Source: a virus
IMG/VR virus record: IMGVR_UViG_3300036466_000534
Coordinates: 1-47,784 of that record
Direction: 5' to 3' (one strand)
DNA length: 47,784 nt
The notes below the pieces were generated by a model. It saw only the letters and a program-made list of their open reading frames with translations, was not told the origin of the DNA and did no database searches. The position numbers and the translations under genes are program-made. Positions 6,787 through 13,569 of the stretch are shown piece by piece (the stretch's first letter is position 1; every line of letters begins with the position of its first letter).

Positions 6787-7749
6787 TTGAAAGAAAATAA
6801 CAAAGGGTTTGATTCAAAGAAATTGTTACTTATTTTAGCGGCTGTCTTTATTCCTGTTATTGGACCAATATTAGTTTTAAGGTCAGACAAGTTTTCAAAA
6901 GTGGGTAAAACAATATCTGGTGCCTGGTTAGGTATATTTTTAATAGGTCTTGTTTTTGGAGGTGCCGAAGAGGAAAATGGCAATTCCGCAAATACTGCTG
7001 TAGAAACAAAAAAAGTGGAAGAAACTAAGAATAAGGTTAATAGAGAGTTTAGGGCTGACTTATTTGCGAATGTTAAAGATAATAAAGTTATTCTAAAAAT
7101 TAAGTCTAATGTGCCGGACGGTGGAATATTTGAGTTGAGTTTATTAGATAGTGATTATAATATGAAAAGCGATACCACTGTTATTAAAGATGGAGTAGCG
7201 AAAAAGACATTTATTATGCCTGAGGATGCTCCTGTCGGGACATATTTAGGAATGGCATCTTTTAGTTTTAATTCCGAAGATTATAATCAGCCGGAAAATA
7301 TAATTAATACATACGGCAAAGATGGATCTAAAATGTTAGGCGATCAAAAAGCTCAAAAAACTGACGGAAAATCTTATTTTGGTCAAATAAATGATATAGA
7401 TTTTTATTATCCGACTGAAAGTGCAGTAAAACAAAAACAAAATCATACTTTTGAAAATGCTGTTAATGAATTAATAGACAAAAGTAATGGAGTAATTGTT
7501 GATGTCAGCCCCAGGCACGGTGATGGCAGCTGGAAGTTTGTAAATGTTTTTATAAGTGATGATTGGTATTATTCACCCGAACATGAAAAAGAAAGATTAG
7601 CTGAACAATTAGGATCTACTATACAAAATATAATTTGGAATACAGGAAAAGTTGATGAAACTGAAAGCGTAATGGTTTATTTAGTTGATACTTACAGCAA
7701 AGATCTAGCTACTCCAAAAATATTGGGAGGTTATAAAATCAAAAGGTAG
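6787..7749 (+). CDS. Membrane-anchored protein of unknown function (320 aa)
   Basis: TTG start behind AAAGGAGGAG. Two hydrophobic segments lie near the N-terminus (about residues 13-28 and 44-60), followed by a Glu/Asn/Lys-rich linker. Residues 85-150 look like an Ig-like beta domain (RADLFANVKDNKVILKI...GGIFELSLLDSDY), and the C-terminal 120 residues form a separate alpha/beta domain. It is co-directional with CI and 18 bases behind it, so it should be expressed in the lysogen. That position suits a lysogenic-conversion or superinfection-exclusion protein, but function is not shown by the sequence. Confidence 0.7.
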   Translation: MKENNKGFDSKKLLLILAAVFIPVIGPILVLRSDKFSKVGKTISGAWLGIFLIGLVFGGAEEENGNSANTAVETKKVEETKNKVNREFRADLFANVKDNKVILKIKSNVPDGGIFELSLLDSDYNMKSDTTVIKDGVAKKTFIMPEDAPVGTYLGMASFSFNSEDYNQPENIINTYGKDGSKMLGDQKAQKTDGKSYFGQINDIDFYYPTESAVKQKQNHTFENAVNELIDKSNGVIVDVSPRHGDGSWKFVNVFISDDWYYSPEHEKERLAEQLGSTIQNIIWNTGKVDETESVMVYLVDTYSKDLATPKILGGYKIKR

Positions 7750-7773
7750 CAATCAAGAAAGGTGGTAAACAAA

Positions 7774-8919
7774 ATGCCTCACATTCAAAAAACTGATAAT
7801 GGTAAATACAGGGCTTTTGTTGAAATTGACAGTGGTGAAAAAAGAAAAAGAAGAACTAAAATATTTGATAAGAAAAAAGAAGCTCAAGAGTGGATAGTTG
7901 AAATTAAATCTTCTCAACAAACTGGAACTTATGTAGATCCAGTAAAAGTAACTATGTCGGATTATTTGGATAGGTGGTTAGAAAACCATAAGCGACCCAA
8001 CATTCAAGAATCTACTTACAAAGGATATAAAGGAATATTAGAGAGTTATCTTATTCCTCATTTCGGCAATATTGAAGTTCAAAAACTTGAATCTTATCAT
8101 TTAGAAGTTTATTTTCAAAATATGAGAGATCACGGTAGAAAAAAAGGTGAAGGAGGTCTTTCAGAAAATACCCTTCACAAGCACTTTGTTTTTTTAAATG
8201 CTGCATTAAAAAAGGCAATCAAGTTGGGCTTAAAAAAATACAATCCATTAGATGCAATAGATCCCCCGCGGCCAGAGAAAAAAGAAGCTCCAGTAATGAA
8301 TAAAAAGGAATATCAAAAACTACTAACAGCAGCAAAAGATGATCTGTTAATGTTTACTTTTATATTTACAGCATTAATGACAGGAATGAGAAGATCCGAG
8401 CTTTTAGGTTTAGAGTGGACAGAGGTAGATTTGGATAAGCAAATCATTGACATAAAAAAATCAATGGTTAATGTCAGAGGTGGCTATATACACAAAGAAA
8501 AAATGAAAAATAAATCTAGTCGGAGACAAATTAAAATATCTCCAACTCTTGTTGGGGTCTTAAAAAAATATAGATTAGGAAGAAAGGAAGCCAGATTAAA
8601 ACATGGTATCAGAAAAAGTGATTATGAAAAAGATTTTGTTTTTTGCCGACTGGATAAAACACCTTTTCGTCCTGATTATTATAATGATCATTTTAATGAA
8701 ATATTAGAGAAAGCTGAACTTCCTAAAAAATATTCTATCCATACTTTAAGACATACTTTCGCAACAATTAACGTTAATGATGATGTAAAAAGAGAAACCG
8801 TGATGGAAATGCTTGGCCATTCTACAATAAAAACCACTATTGATTTATATTATCACGGAGATTTAGATCAACAAAATGATGCAATTAATGCTTTGGAAAA
8901 AGCAATAAATTTTGAATGA
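7774..8919 (+). CDS. int: Tyrosine integrase (381 aa)
   Basis: Site-specific recombinase joining attP to the host tRNA-Leu gene. An N-terminal AP2-like arm-binding domain (KYRAFVEIDSGEKRKRRTKIF) is followed by a SAM-like core-binding domain (residues about 60-155) and the catalytic domain. The catalytic set is complete: Arg206 in TGMRRSELLGL, His323 and Arg326 in HTLRHTFAT, His349 in LGHS and the nucleophile Tyr359 in DLYYH. I chose the ATG at 7774 because AAAGGTGG lies upstream. The attachment site lies about 140 bp beyond its stop. Confidence 0.93.
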   Translation: MPHIQKTDNGKYRAFVEIDSGEKRKRRTKIFDKKKEAQEWIVEIKSSQQTGTYVDPVKVTMSDYLDRWLENHKRPNIQESTYKGYKGILESYLIPHFGNIEVQKLESYHLEVYFQNMRDHGRKKGEGGLSENTLHKHFVFLNAALKKAIKLGLKKYNPLDAIDPPRPEKKEAPVMNKKEYQKLLTAAKDDLLMFTFIFTALMTGMRRSELLGLEWTEVDLDKQIIDIKKSMVNVRGGYIHKEKMKNKSSRRQIKISPTLVGVLKKYRLGRKEARLKHGIRKSDYEKDFVFCRLDKTPFRPDYYNDHFNEILEKAELPKKYSIHTLRHTFATINVNDDVKRETVMEMLGHSTIKTTIDLYYHGDLDQQNDAINALEKAINFE

Positions 8920-9061
8920 AGACGTTCCATTTGTGTTCCCAAATTTCTTAAAAACAATGCAAATTGGAACAAATACAAACAAATATAAAATTTAAAAAAA
9001 GGGCTTAAGGGCTGTTATATCAAAACTGGTGCAAATCAATTCAATTCTAAACATATAAACA

Positions 9062-9123
9062 AGACGGATTCAAAATCCGTTGTCCTTACGGACGTGTGGG
9101 TTCGAGTCCCACCTTCGGCACCA
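9062..9123 (+). other. attP: 3' half of tRNA-Leu(CAA)
   Basis: The anticodon stem-loop (ACGGA-TTCAAAA-TCCGT, anticodon CAA at 9071-9073), the long leucine-type variable arm (GTCC-TTAC-GGAC), the T arm (GTGGG-TTCGAGT-CCCAC), the acceptor 3' strand CTTCGGC, discriminator A and CCA are all present. No 5' half (expected GCCGAAG at its start) occurs upstream. Integration here would rebuild an intact host tRNA gene. Flanks 8920-9061 and 9124-9140 hold only AT-rich attP arms, including the palindrome TTGATATATCAA at 9124. Confidence 0.88.
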
Positions 9124-9140
9124 TTGATATATCAACTATG

Positions 9141-9178
9141 ATGACCGTTCTTAATTGAGCGGTCATTTTCATTTTTTT
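9141..9178 (+). terminator. Rightward intrinsic terminator after int/attP
   Basis: Stem ATGACCGTTC / GAGCGGTCAT (one G.T pair) with loop TTAATT, followed by TTTTC and seven Ts. It would end transcripts from the CI-integrase side. Confidence 0.75.
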
Positions 9179-9214
9179 GAAATTTGTTCCCTATTCGTTC
9201 CATTCCATATTTTT

Positions 9215-9246
9215 ACATAACAAAACCCAGCCGTTAAGCTGAGTTT
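9215..9246 (-). terminator. Leftward terminator overlapping the end of the LAGLIDADG-like gene
   Basis: On the minus strand AAACTCAGC-TTAACG-GCTGGGTTT forms a 9-bp stem (one G.U) followed by a T-rich tail. The gene's TAA stop lies in the hairpin. It ends the accessory operon. Confidence 0.65.
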
Positions 9247-9812
9247 ATGAAATCTAATATTGTTGGTACATCCTTTTGGCTTTGGTAGTATATAATCATT
9301 GTTACATCTGATTGCTTATGCTCCTGAGGTTTGTTTTGATTAACCCCAACAATTTTGCTTATTCTCTCACTTAACTTATCTACAAAATTGTAATTAGCCC
9401 AAATTCTGTATCTTTTCTTTTGGCCATGCTTAGTATTCATATAATCAAAATGTCCCTGATCATCAATATAATATCTCAAAAAGTCTATTTCTTGCTGCTC
9501 GGAAACGAAATTGGGATAATATCTTTCTTTTTCCCGTTGCCCTCTCCAATTATATCTGCTTCTTATTTCGCTGATCACATAATAATTATATATTTTCATT
9601 CTGTAATAATCATATTCGTAGCCAGGTCTTTTGTTTTCCTCTGGGCCCTGGTATATAGTATATTCAAAACCTAGTTTTGCAAGGTAACTTTGAACTTCCT
9701 TGACAATTTCATAATCCTTATTAGTGACCTGGATAGTTTCCTCAGTAGATGACCAGCTGGCCGTAGTCCATATTATTCCTAGAATACGGCCAGGTATAAT
9801 TAGATTAGCCAT
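9234..9812 (-). CDS. LAGLIDADG-like protein (192 aa), probably homing-endonuclease-derived
   Basis: Two copies of a LAGLIDADG-like helix can be read: LGIIWTTASW near residue 11 and FLRYYIDDQGHFDY near residue 111. Each is followed by the alternating beta-strand pattern of the family (TIQVTNKDYEIVKEVQSYL; RYRIWANYNFVDKLSERI). The C-terminal IYYQSQKDVPTILDFI also fits. The first motif lacks the usual acidic residue (TTAS instead of xxDG), so cleavage may be lost; the second keeps DD. It is not in an intron. It could be a free-standing endonuclease or a domesticated DNA-binding protein. Confidence 0.55.
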   Translation of the reverse strand: MANLIIPGRILGIIWTTASWSSTEETIQVTNKDYEIVKEVQSYLAKLGFEYTIYQGPEENKRPGYEYDYYRMKIYNYYVISEIRSRYNWRGQREKERYYPNFVSEQQEIDFLRYYIDDQGHFDYMNTKHGQKKRYRIWANYNFVDKLSERISKIVGVNQNKPQEHKQSDVTMIIYYQSQKDVPTILDFINSA

Positions 9813-10488
9813 TATTTTTCACTAATAAGTAGTATTTTTTCAGTTGCTCAATATCTCCCCAATCTTCCCATTCATCTTCACCCCAGGGCCCCTGGTTTTG
9901 AGAAGGATATTTGTCGCTTGTTTCTCTGCTCTCAAAATCACCATAGTAGCGAACGCCCTCCTCATCAAACTGCAATTCCACAATAGCCTCAGAGCGTTCC
10001 GGAGTAAAATCATAGCCTCTACCCCAGTAATTGCTCGATGTAATCCAGTCTAACAAATGCGGGTCATTTTCTTCTATCCATTCAGCATCAACAATAACGC
10101 TTTCGCCTTCCATCTCTTTAATCATTTTTTCTCTAAAAATATCAACTGGAACAAGTGTGCTATTATCAATAGATCTATAAGCGTAAGTTTCAAGATTTGT
10201 GTGTTTTCCTTCTAGGTGGACCCATTCGCCAGCTATTTGACTTTCATCAAAATTTCCATCGGGTAAATTGCCGTTATCATTAAAATATCTAACTGCCATT
10301 GGATTGTCCTGATCACTAACTTTCACACCACTTTTAGTTAATTCTACAGTTTCGATAATTTTCATTTCTTTTTCCTCCTTTTTGTAATATAAATCAAATG
10401 CTTTTCTGGCCACTTCCGACTTGTTGCCTTCTTTTTGTAATTTTTCAAATTGCCAATCTTCAACATATACACAAATTTGTCTAGCCAT
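9805..10488 (-). CDS. Hypothetical protein with RHH-like N-terminus (227 aa)
   Basis: The first 35 residues (MARQICVYVEDWQFEKLQKEGNKSEVARKAFDLYYK) resemble a short ribbon-helix-helix segment. The remainder is very acidic and rich in Trp, Tyr, Glu and Asp (WGEDEWEDWGDIEQL near the end), with no recognised fold. AGGAGG precedes the ATG. It overlaps the LAGLIDADG-like gene by 8 bases, so the two are co-translated under the promoter at 10.8 kb. Confidence 0.55.
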   Translation of the reverse strand: MARQICVYVEDWQFEKLQKEGNKSEVARKAFDLYYKKEEKEMKIIETVELTKSGVKVSDQDNPMAVRYFNDNGNLPDGNFDESQIAGEWVHLEGKHTNLETYAYRSIDNSTLVPVDIFREKMIKEMEGESVIVDAEWIEENDPHLLDWITSSNYWGRGYDFTPERSEAIVELQFDEEGVRYYGDFESRETSDKYPSQNQGPWGEDEWEDWGDIEQLKKYYLLVKNNG

Positions 10489-10540
10489 TTTTATTACCTC
10501 CTATTTTTAAGCAGTTTTATAACTTGCTCAGGTTTTTATA

Positions 10541-10747
10541 TTAATTTTTAGTCCAAAAAATATCGTGGCAGTGTTCAAATTTTGATAAAAATTCTGATCT
10601 ATTCATTTTATAAGTTTTATCTGTTCTGCAGTCTGCAAAATGTACTTTGTCAACAGTCCTGGGAATATTGCCGTTTTTGTTTTGCCTATAATTTAAATTA
10701 TCTTGATTGCCATTGTTTTTAGTAACTAAATATATTTTTATTTTCAT
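10541..10747 (-). CDS. Small hypothetical protein (68 aa), first gene of accessory operon
   Basis: I place the start at ATG 10747 (MKIKIYLVTKNNGNQDN), with GGGGAAGGGG upstream. A longer frame to 10807 would run through the promoter itself. The product contains HFADCRTDKTYKMNRSEF and looks like a small alpha/beta protein. Function unknown. Confidence 0.55.
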   Translation of the reverse strand: MKIKIYLVTKNNGNQDNLNYRQNKNGNIPRTVDKVHFADCRTDKTYKMNRSEFLSKFEHCHDIFWTKN

Positions 10748-10778
10748 TTTTTTGCCCCTTCCCCTATCTTCCATCTTT

Positions 10779-10807
10779 ATTATACATGCATGTATGTAAT
10801 TTGTCAA
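10779..10807 (-). promoter_or_regulatory. Strong leftward promoter with palindromic operator
   Basis: A perfect TTGACA (10802-10807) and a perfect TATAAT (10779-10784) are separated by 17 bases on the minus strand. The spacer and the edge of the -10 box contain a perfect 14-bp palindrome ATACATGCATGTAT (10782-10795), a likely repressor site. It drives the three accessory genes independently of the late operon, which ends at the terminator just upstream. Confidence 0.8.
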
Positions 10808-10844
10808 GACTTTTTATTAATTTTCTTAAAAATATTTTTAGGCA

Positions 10845-10879
10845 TAAAAAAAGACCCCTAAGGCTTCCGCCCTAGAGGT
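10845..10879 (-). terminator. Main late-operon terminator
   Basis: Minus-strand stem ACCTCTAGGGC / GCCTTAGGGGT (11 bp with two G.U pairs), tetraloop GGAA, then C and seven Ts. It lies directly after the last lysis-region gene and closes the long leftward late transcript. Confidence 0.85.
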
Positions 10880-10885
10880 TAATAA

Positions 10886-11098
10886 TTAAAATATAATCCA
10901 ATGTAATATAGTTGTATTTACAGTTGCAAAAACAATCCCGGCAACTGCAGCACCTATTAAAGAATTTTCATAAGGTGCAAATGGATTATATGGTGCTTGA
11001 TGATCTCCACTCAATAACCATTTATAAACCGAATAACTTTGCAGGCCAGAAATAATAATCGAAATTATGATAATTAGTAAAACTTTTAGAATAGCCAT
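10886..11098 (-). CDS. Small membrane protein (70 aa)
   Basis: Start ATG 11098 (MAILKVLLIIIISIIISGL) is preceded by AAAGGAGG; the longer frame is rejected. Two transmembrane stretches lie near residues 4-22 and 48-68, with a short polar loop (SGDHQAPYNPFAPYEN) between. It is the last gene of the late operon, next to the lysis genes; an accessory holin or antiholin is possible. Confidence 0.6.
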   Translation of the reverse strand: MAILKVLLIIIISIIISGLQSYSVYKWLLSGDHQAPYNPFAPYENSLIGAAVAGIVFATVNTTILHWIIF

Positions 11099-11108
11099 AA
11101 GACCTCCT

Positions 11109-11339
11109 TTAAAGTAAAAGAAACATGATCCAATACAATAATGAACCATATACAGCAAGTAATATTATAAAAATAACCACAACAACTACCCAAGCAATAA
11201 TTGCTTCTCCGATGCTCCCGGTTCCGCAACTTGAATTTTTATCAATTCTTTTCATTTTTCTAGTTAAAATAAAATATGAAGTTCCTGCGCTAAAAATTAA
11301 ATCTAAAATTATTAACAATAAAAACATAAGGTATCTCAT
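11109..11339 (-). CDS. Small membrane protein (76 aa)
   Basis: Starts MRYLMFLLLIILDLIFSAG behind GGAGGTAA. Two transmembrane segments (about residues 3-24 and 48-75) flank a short basic loop with RKMKR. It has the same two-helix plan as its downstream neighbour, though the sequences are not obviously related. Lysis-region protein of unknown role. Confidence 0.6.
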   Translation of the reverse strand: MRYLMFLLLIILDLIFSAGTSYFILTRKMKRIDKNSSCGTGSIGEAIIAWVVVVVIFIILLAVYGSLLYWIMFLLL

Positions 11340-11368
11340 GTTTACCTCCGCTACAAAAATTATTTATA

Positions 11369-11848
11369 TTAAATCCCAAATTCAAAGCCTACAATGAATA
11401 GACTTTCATCTGGATTTTTTGCATTTATACCGATTCCGGTTGATACAGATATATTACTTTTTCCTAAATGTTTGTCAATAGTTTCATTTAAACTGTCAAT
11501 ATAAGATTGTAATCTTTCATTAGACTTTAAAACTTTTTTTAGATCTTCATTACTGCTTTGATATAACTGTCTATATTCTTTTTTATCTTCTCTTTCCTCT
11601 TCATATAGCATTTTAAACTTTTCTTTTTCAGATTTTTCTTTAGAATATAATTCATCAGCTATATTTAATTGTTTTTCAGCTTCTTCCCACATTTTTTTAT
11701 ATTCTTCTGCAATTTCAGTTAACTCCTGGTTGCGCTCCAATAGTTTTTGGTAACTTACATCAGATTGATCCTGAGCATTAATTTGTCCCGGGAAGAAAAT
11801 CAAAACTAAGGCTATAATAATGATTAACAGTTTTTTAATTTTAATCAT
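11369..11848 (-). CDS. Secreted coiled-coil protein, candidate outer spanin subunit (159 aa)
   Basis: A signal peptide (MIKIKKLLIIIIALVLIFF, probable cleavage after INA) is followed by about 95 residues of Glu/Lys-rich coiled coil. The final 25 residues look like two beta strands ending FIVGFEFGI, reminiscent of outer-membrane protein ends. There is no lipobox cysteine, so it is not a classical lipoprotein spanin. It overlaps the end of the membrane-anchored coiled-coil gene by 8 bases, as Rz/Rz1-like pairs often do. The role is inferred from context. Confidence 0.5.
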   Translation of the reverse strand: MIKIKKLLIIIIALVLIFFPGQINAQDQSDVSYQKLLERNQELTEIAEEYKKMWEEAEKQLNIADELYSKEKSEKEKFKMLYEEEREDKKEYRQLYQSSNEDLKKVLKSNERLQSYIDSLNETIDKHLGKSNISVSTGIGINAKNPDESLFIVGFEFGI

Positions 11849-12251
11849 CCCCTTTTAATTCTTCTAGTCGAGCATTTAATTTTTCACCTTTTTCTTTTCT
11901 TGCTGCCTGATCATCTCTTATTTTTTGCATTTCTTTTTCTCTATCATCAGATTCATTTTCTAATTCTTCAGCAATTTCAGCTCTCTCCTGATCATCCCGC
12001 TGCAGCTGCTTATCTTTTTTATTCCGATCATCAATATTATTTTCTACTTTTTTAGCCACTTCTTTTTCCTGATCAGCTTTTTTCTTAACTTCATCAGATT
12101 TTTTCTTAAGAGCTTTGCCACCACTAAAACCAAATATACCTAATACAGCTGCAAAACCTGCAGCTATTTCCTTGCCAACAAAAAACAGCAGTGCCAGGGC
12201 TATAATTACAGCAATAACAATCAATATAATTTTATGCTTAGTTTTTAGCAT
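11841..12251 (-). CDS. Membrane-anchored coiled-coil protein, candidate inner spanin (136 aa)
   Basis: One N-terminal transmembrane helix (IILIVIAVIIALALLFF, residues 8-24), a glycine-rich hydrophobic stretch (GFAAVLGIFGFSGG), then about 85 residues of highly charged coiled coil. This is the layout of an inner-membrane spanin. It follows holin and amidase genes and overlaps the secreted coiled-coil gene. In a diderm host the pair would disrupt the outer membrane after peptidoglycan cleavage. A structural or scaffold role is the alternative. Confidence 0.5.
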   Translation of the reverse strand: MLKTKHKIILIVIAVIIALALLFFVGKEIAAGFAAVLGIFGFSGGKALKKKSDEVKKKADQEKEVAKKVENNIDDRNKKDKQLQRDDQERAEIAEELENESDDREKEMQKIRDDQAARKEKGEKLNARLEELKGDD

Positions 12252-12252
12252 T

Positions 12253-12486
12253 TTATCGTCCCCCTACAAAACCTTTAATCAAATCTCTACCTCCGGAAAG
12301 AGCTGCAGCAAAACTCATCAACCACCTTATAGATGCAGGGTCTAAATTATTTTTAACATACCCAGAAACAGCAAGAGCTACACAAATAGCAGCTATAAGA
12401 TAAGTCGCTGTAGCTTCTACCCAGTCGGGAATTCCGTTATCGTTTGAGTCCTCTTTAAGATTGACTTCATTAACTGTTTCTGGCAT
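12253..12486 (-). CDS. Small membrane protein, possible second holin (77 aa)
   Basis: I chose the ATG at 12486 (MPETVNEVN) with GGAG 9 bases upstream. Residues 12-22 contain DSNDNGIPDWVE, a calcium-loop-like acidic motif. Two hydrophobic helices follow (TATYLIAAICVALAVSGYV and SIRWLMSFAAALSGG). It overlaps the amidase end and lies in the lysis cassette, so holin or antiholin function is plausible. Confidence 0.55.
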   Translation of the reverse strand: MPETVNEVNLKEDSNDNGIPDWVEATATYLIAAICVALAVSGYVKNNLDPASIRWLMSFAAALSGGRDLIKGFVGGR

Positions 12487-13048
12487 AATCATCAACTCCA
12501 TTTAACACTGCTTCACAAAGAAGATATAAATATTCTTTTTCATTTAAGAGTTTTTCCTCTGCAGGGTTAGAAATAAAGCCAAGTTCTATTAAAACAGCCG
12601 GCATATCTGTTTCTTCTAAGACGTGTAAATTATCTCTGGACTTTATTCCTCTATCTGGTGTATCCGCAACTTTCATTAAATTATCTTGAATACATTCAGC
12701 AAGTTTTTTCCCGTTTTTAGAAGTTGGATAATATAGAGTTTCTATTCCTTTAGCAGTAGGAAAGCCCACAGAATTGCAATGAAAAGAAACAAATATATCT
12801 GTTTTTTCTTTATTTGCTAAATCACTTCTTTGATACAAAGGGATATACTTATCTTCTTTTCTGGTCATAATAATTTCATGACCTTTAAATTCAGCTATTT
12901 CTTTAAAAATCTTAGCTGCTTTCAAATTTATATCGCTCTCTTCAGAGTAAATTTCATCTTCATAAATACCATCTTCTTTTTCAACTTCTTTTGGGTCGAC
13001 AGCTCCAGGGTCAGAACCTCCATGTCCTGCATCATCAGTTATTTTCAT
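12470..13048 (-). CDS. Endolysin: N-acetylmuramoyl-L-alanine amidase, Amidase_3 (192 aa)
   Basis: Zinc amidase cutting the bond between MurNAc and L-Ala. Ligands and catalytic residues are in place: His9 (DAGHGG), Glu37 (EESDINL), His90 (SFHCNS) and the catalytic Glu155 (VLIELGFISN). The protein is a single catalytic domain with no signal peptide and no wall-binding repeats, so it should leave the cytoplasm through the holin. The start codon overlaps the holin stop by 4 bases. Confidence 0.92.
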   Translation of the reverse strand: MKITDDAGHGGSDPGAVDPKEVEKEDGIYEDEIYSEESDINLKAAKIFKEIAEFKGHEIIMTRKEDKYIPLYQRSDLANKEKTDIFVSFHCNSVGFPTAKGIETLYYPTSKNGKKLAECIQDNLMKVADTPDRGIKSRDNLHVLEETDMPAVLIELGFISNPAEEKLLNEKEYLYLLCEAVLNGVDDYARNS

Positions 13049-13506
13049 CGGTTAATCTCCTCTCCAAATTTATTTTCTTTTGTTCGTAAAAGTTTTTCTC
13101 GCATAAACTCGGGAATAGCGACACCGAGCTCGTCACAGTTTTCTAAAATAGATATAGCTTCAGTTGCTCCGGCCCAGAGAAGAACAAAATCTCTCATTCC
13201 TTTCATCCCTATTTGAGTTACCAGGTGGCCAAGCGATATTACAATTGCATAAGTCGCTATTTTCCCCCACCCCTTACGGGACATCCAGCTTGATAGCTGA
13301 CCTTTTTTGCTTGCTTTTATAATTCCTGTAATATAATCTGCTGCCAACAAAATCAAAAAGCCCTGCATAGCTGCATTCATATCTCCAAACATCATAGTCA
13401 GCAATGTGCCCCCCACCGCAAGAAAACTTTTTATAACTGTATGCTCAAAAAATTTGTTCCAGTAATAAATTATTTCGTCTAAAAATGGTCTCCATTTTGC
13501 ATTCAC
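13045..13506 (-). CDS. Holin, phage_holin_4/TcdE-like (153 aa)
   Basis: GTG start with GAGG 9 bases upstream. Three or four hydrophobic helices are visible: VIKSFLAVGGTLLTMMFG, AMQGFLILLAADYITGII and IATYAIVISLGHLVTQIG. DYITGIIKA and the SSWMSRKGWGKI loop are hallmarks of the toxin-secretion/phage-lysis holin family. It is directly upstream of the amidase in one transcription unit. Confidence 0.88.
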   Translation of the reverse strand: MNAKWRPFLDEIIYYWNKFFEHTVIKSFLAVGGTLLTMMFGDMNAAMQGFLILLAADYITGIIKASKKGQLSSWMSRKGWGKIATYAIVISLGHLVTQIGMKGMRDFVLLWAGATEAISILENCDELGVAIPEFMREKLLRTKENKFGEEINR

Positions 13507-13569
13507 GTGTTTTCACCTCAAACCAAGCCCTGCTACAAGGCAAAAGTATTTGCTTATCTGTATATCGCA

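Noticed and set aside
9062-9123. A functional tRNA-Leu gene
   Set aside because: Only the anticodon arm to the CCA end is present; no D arm or 5' acceptor strand exists upstream. It is an attachment-site fragment.
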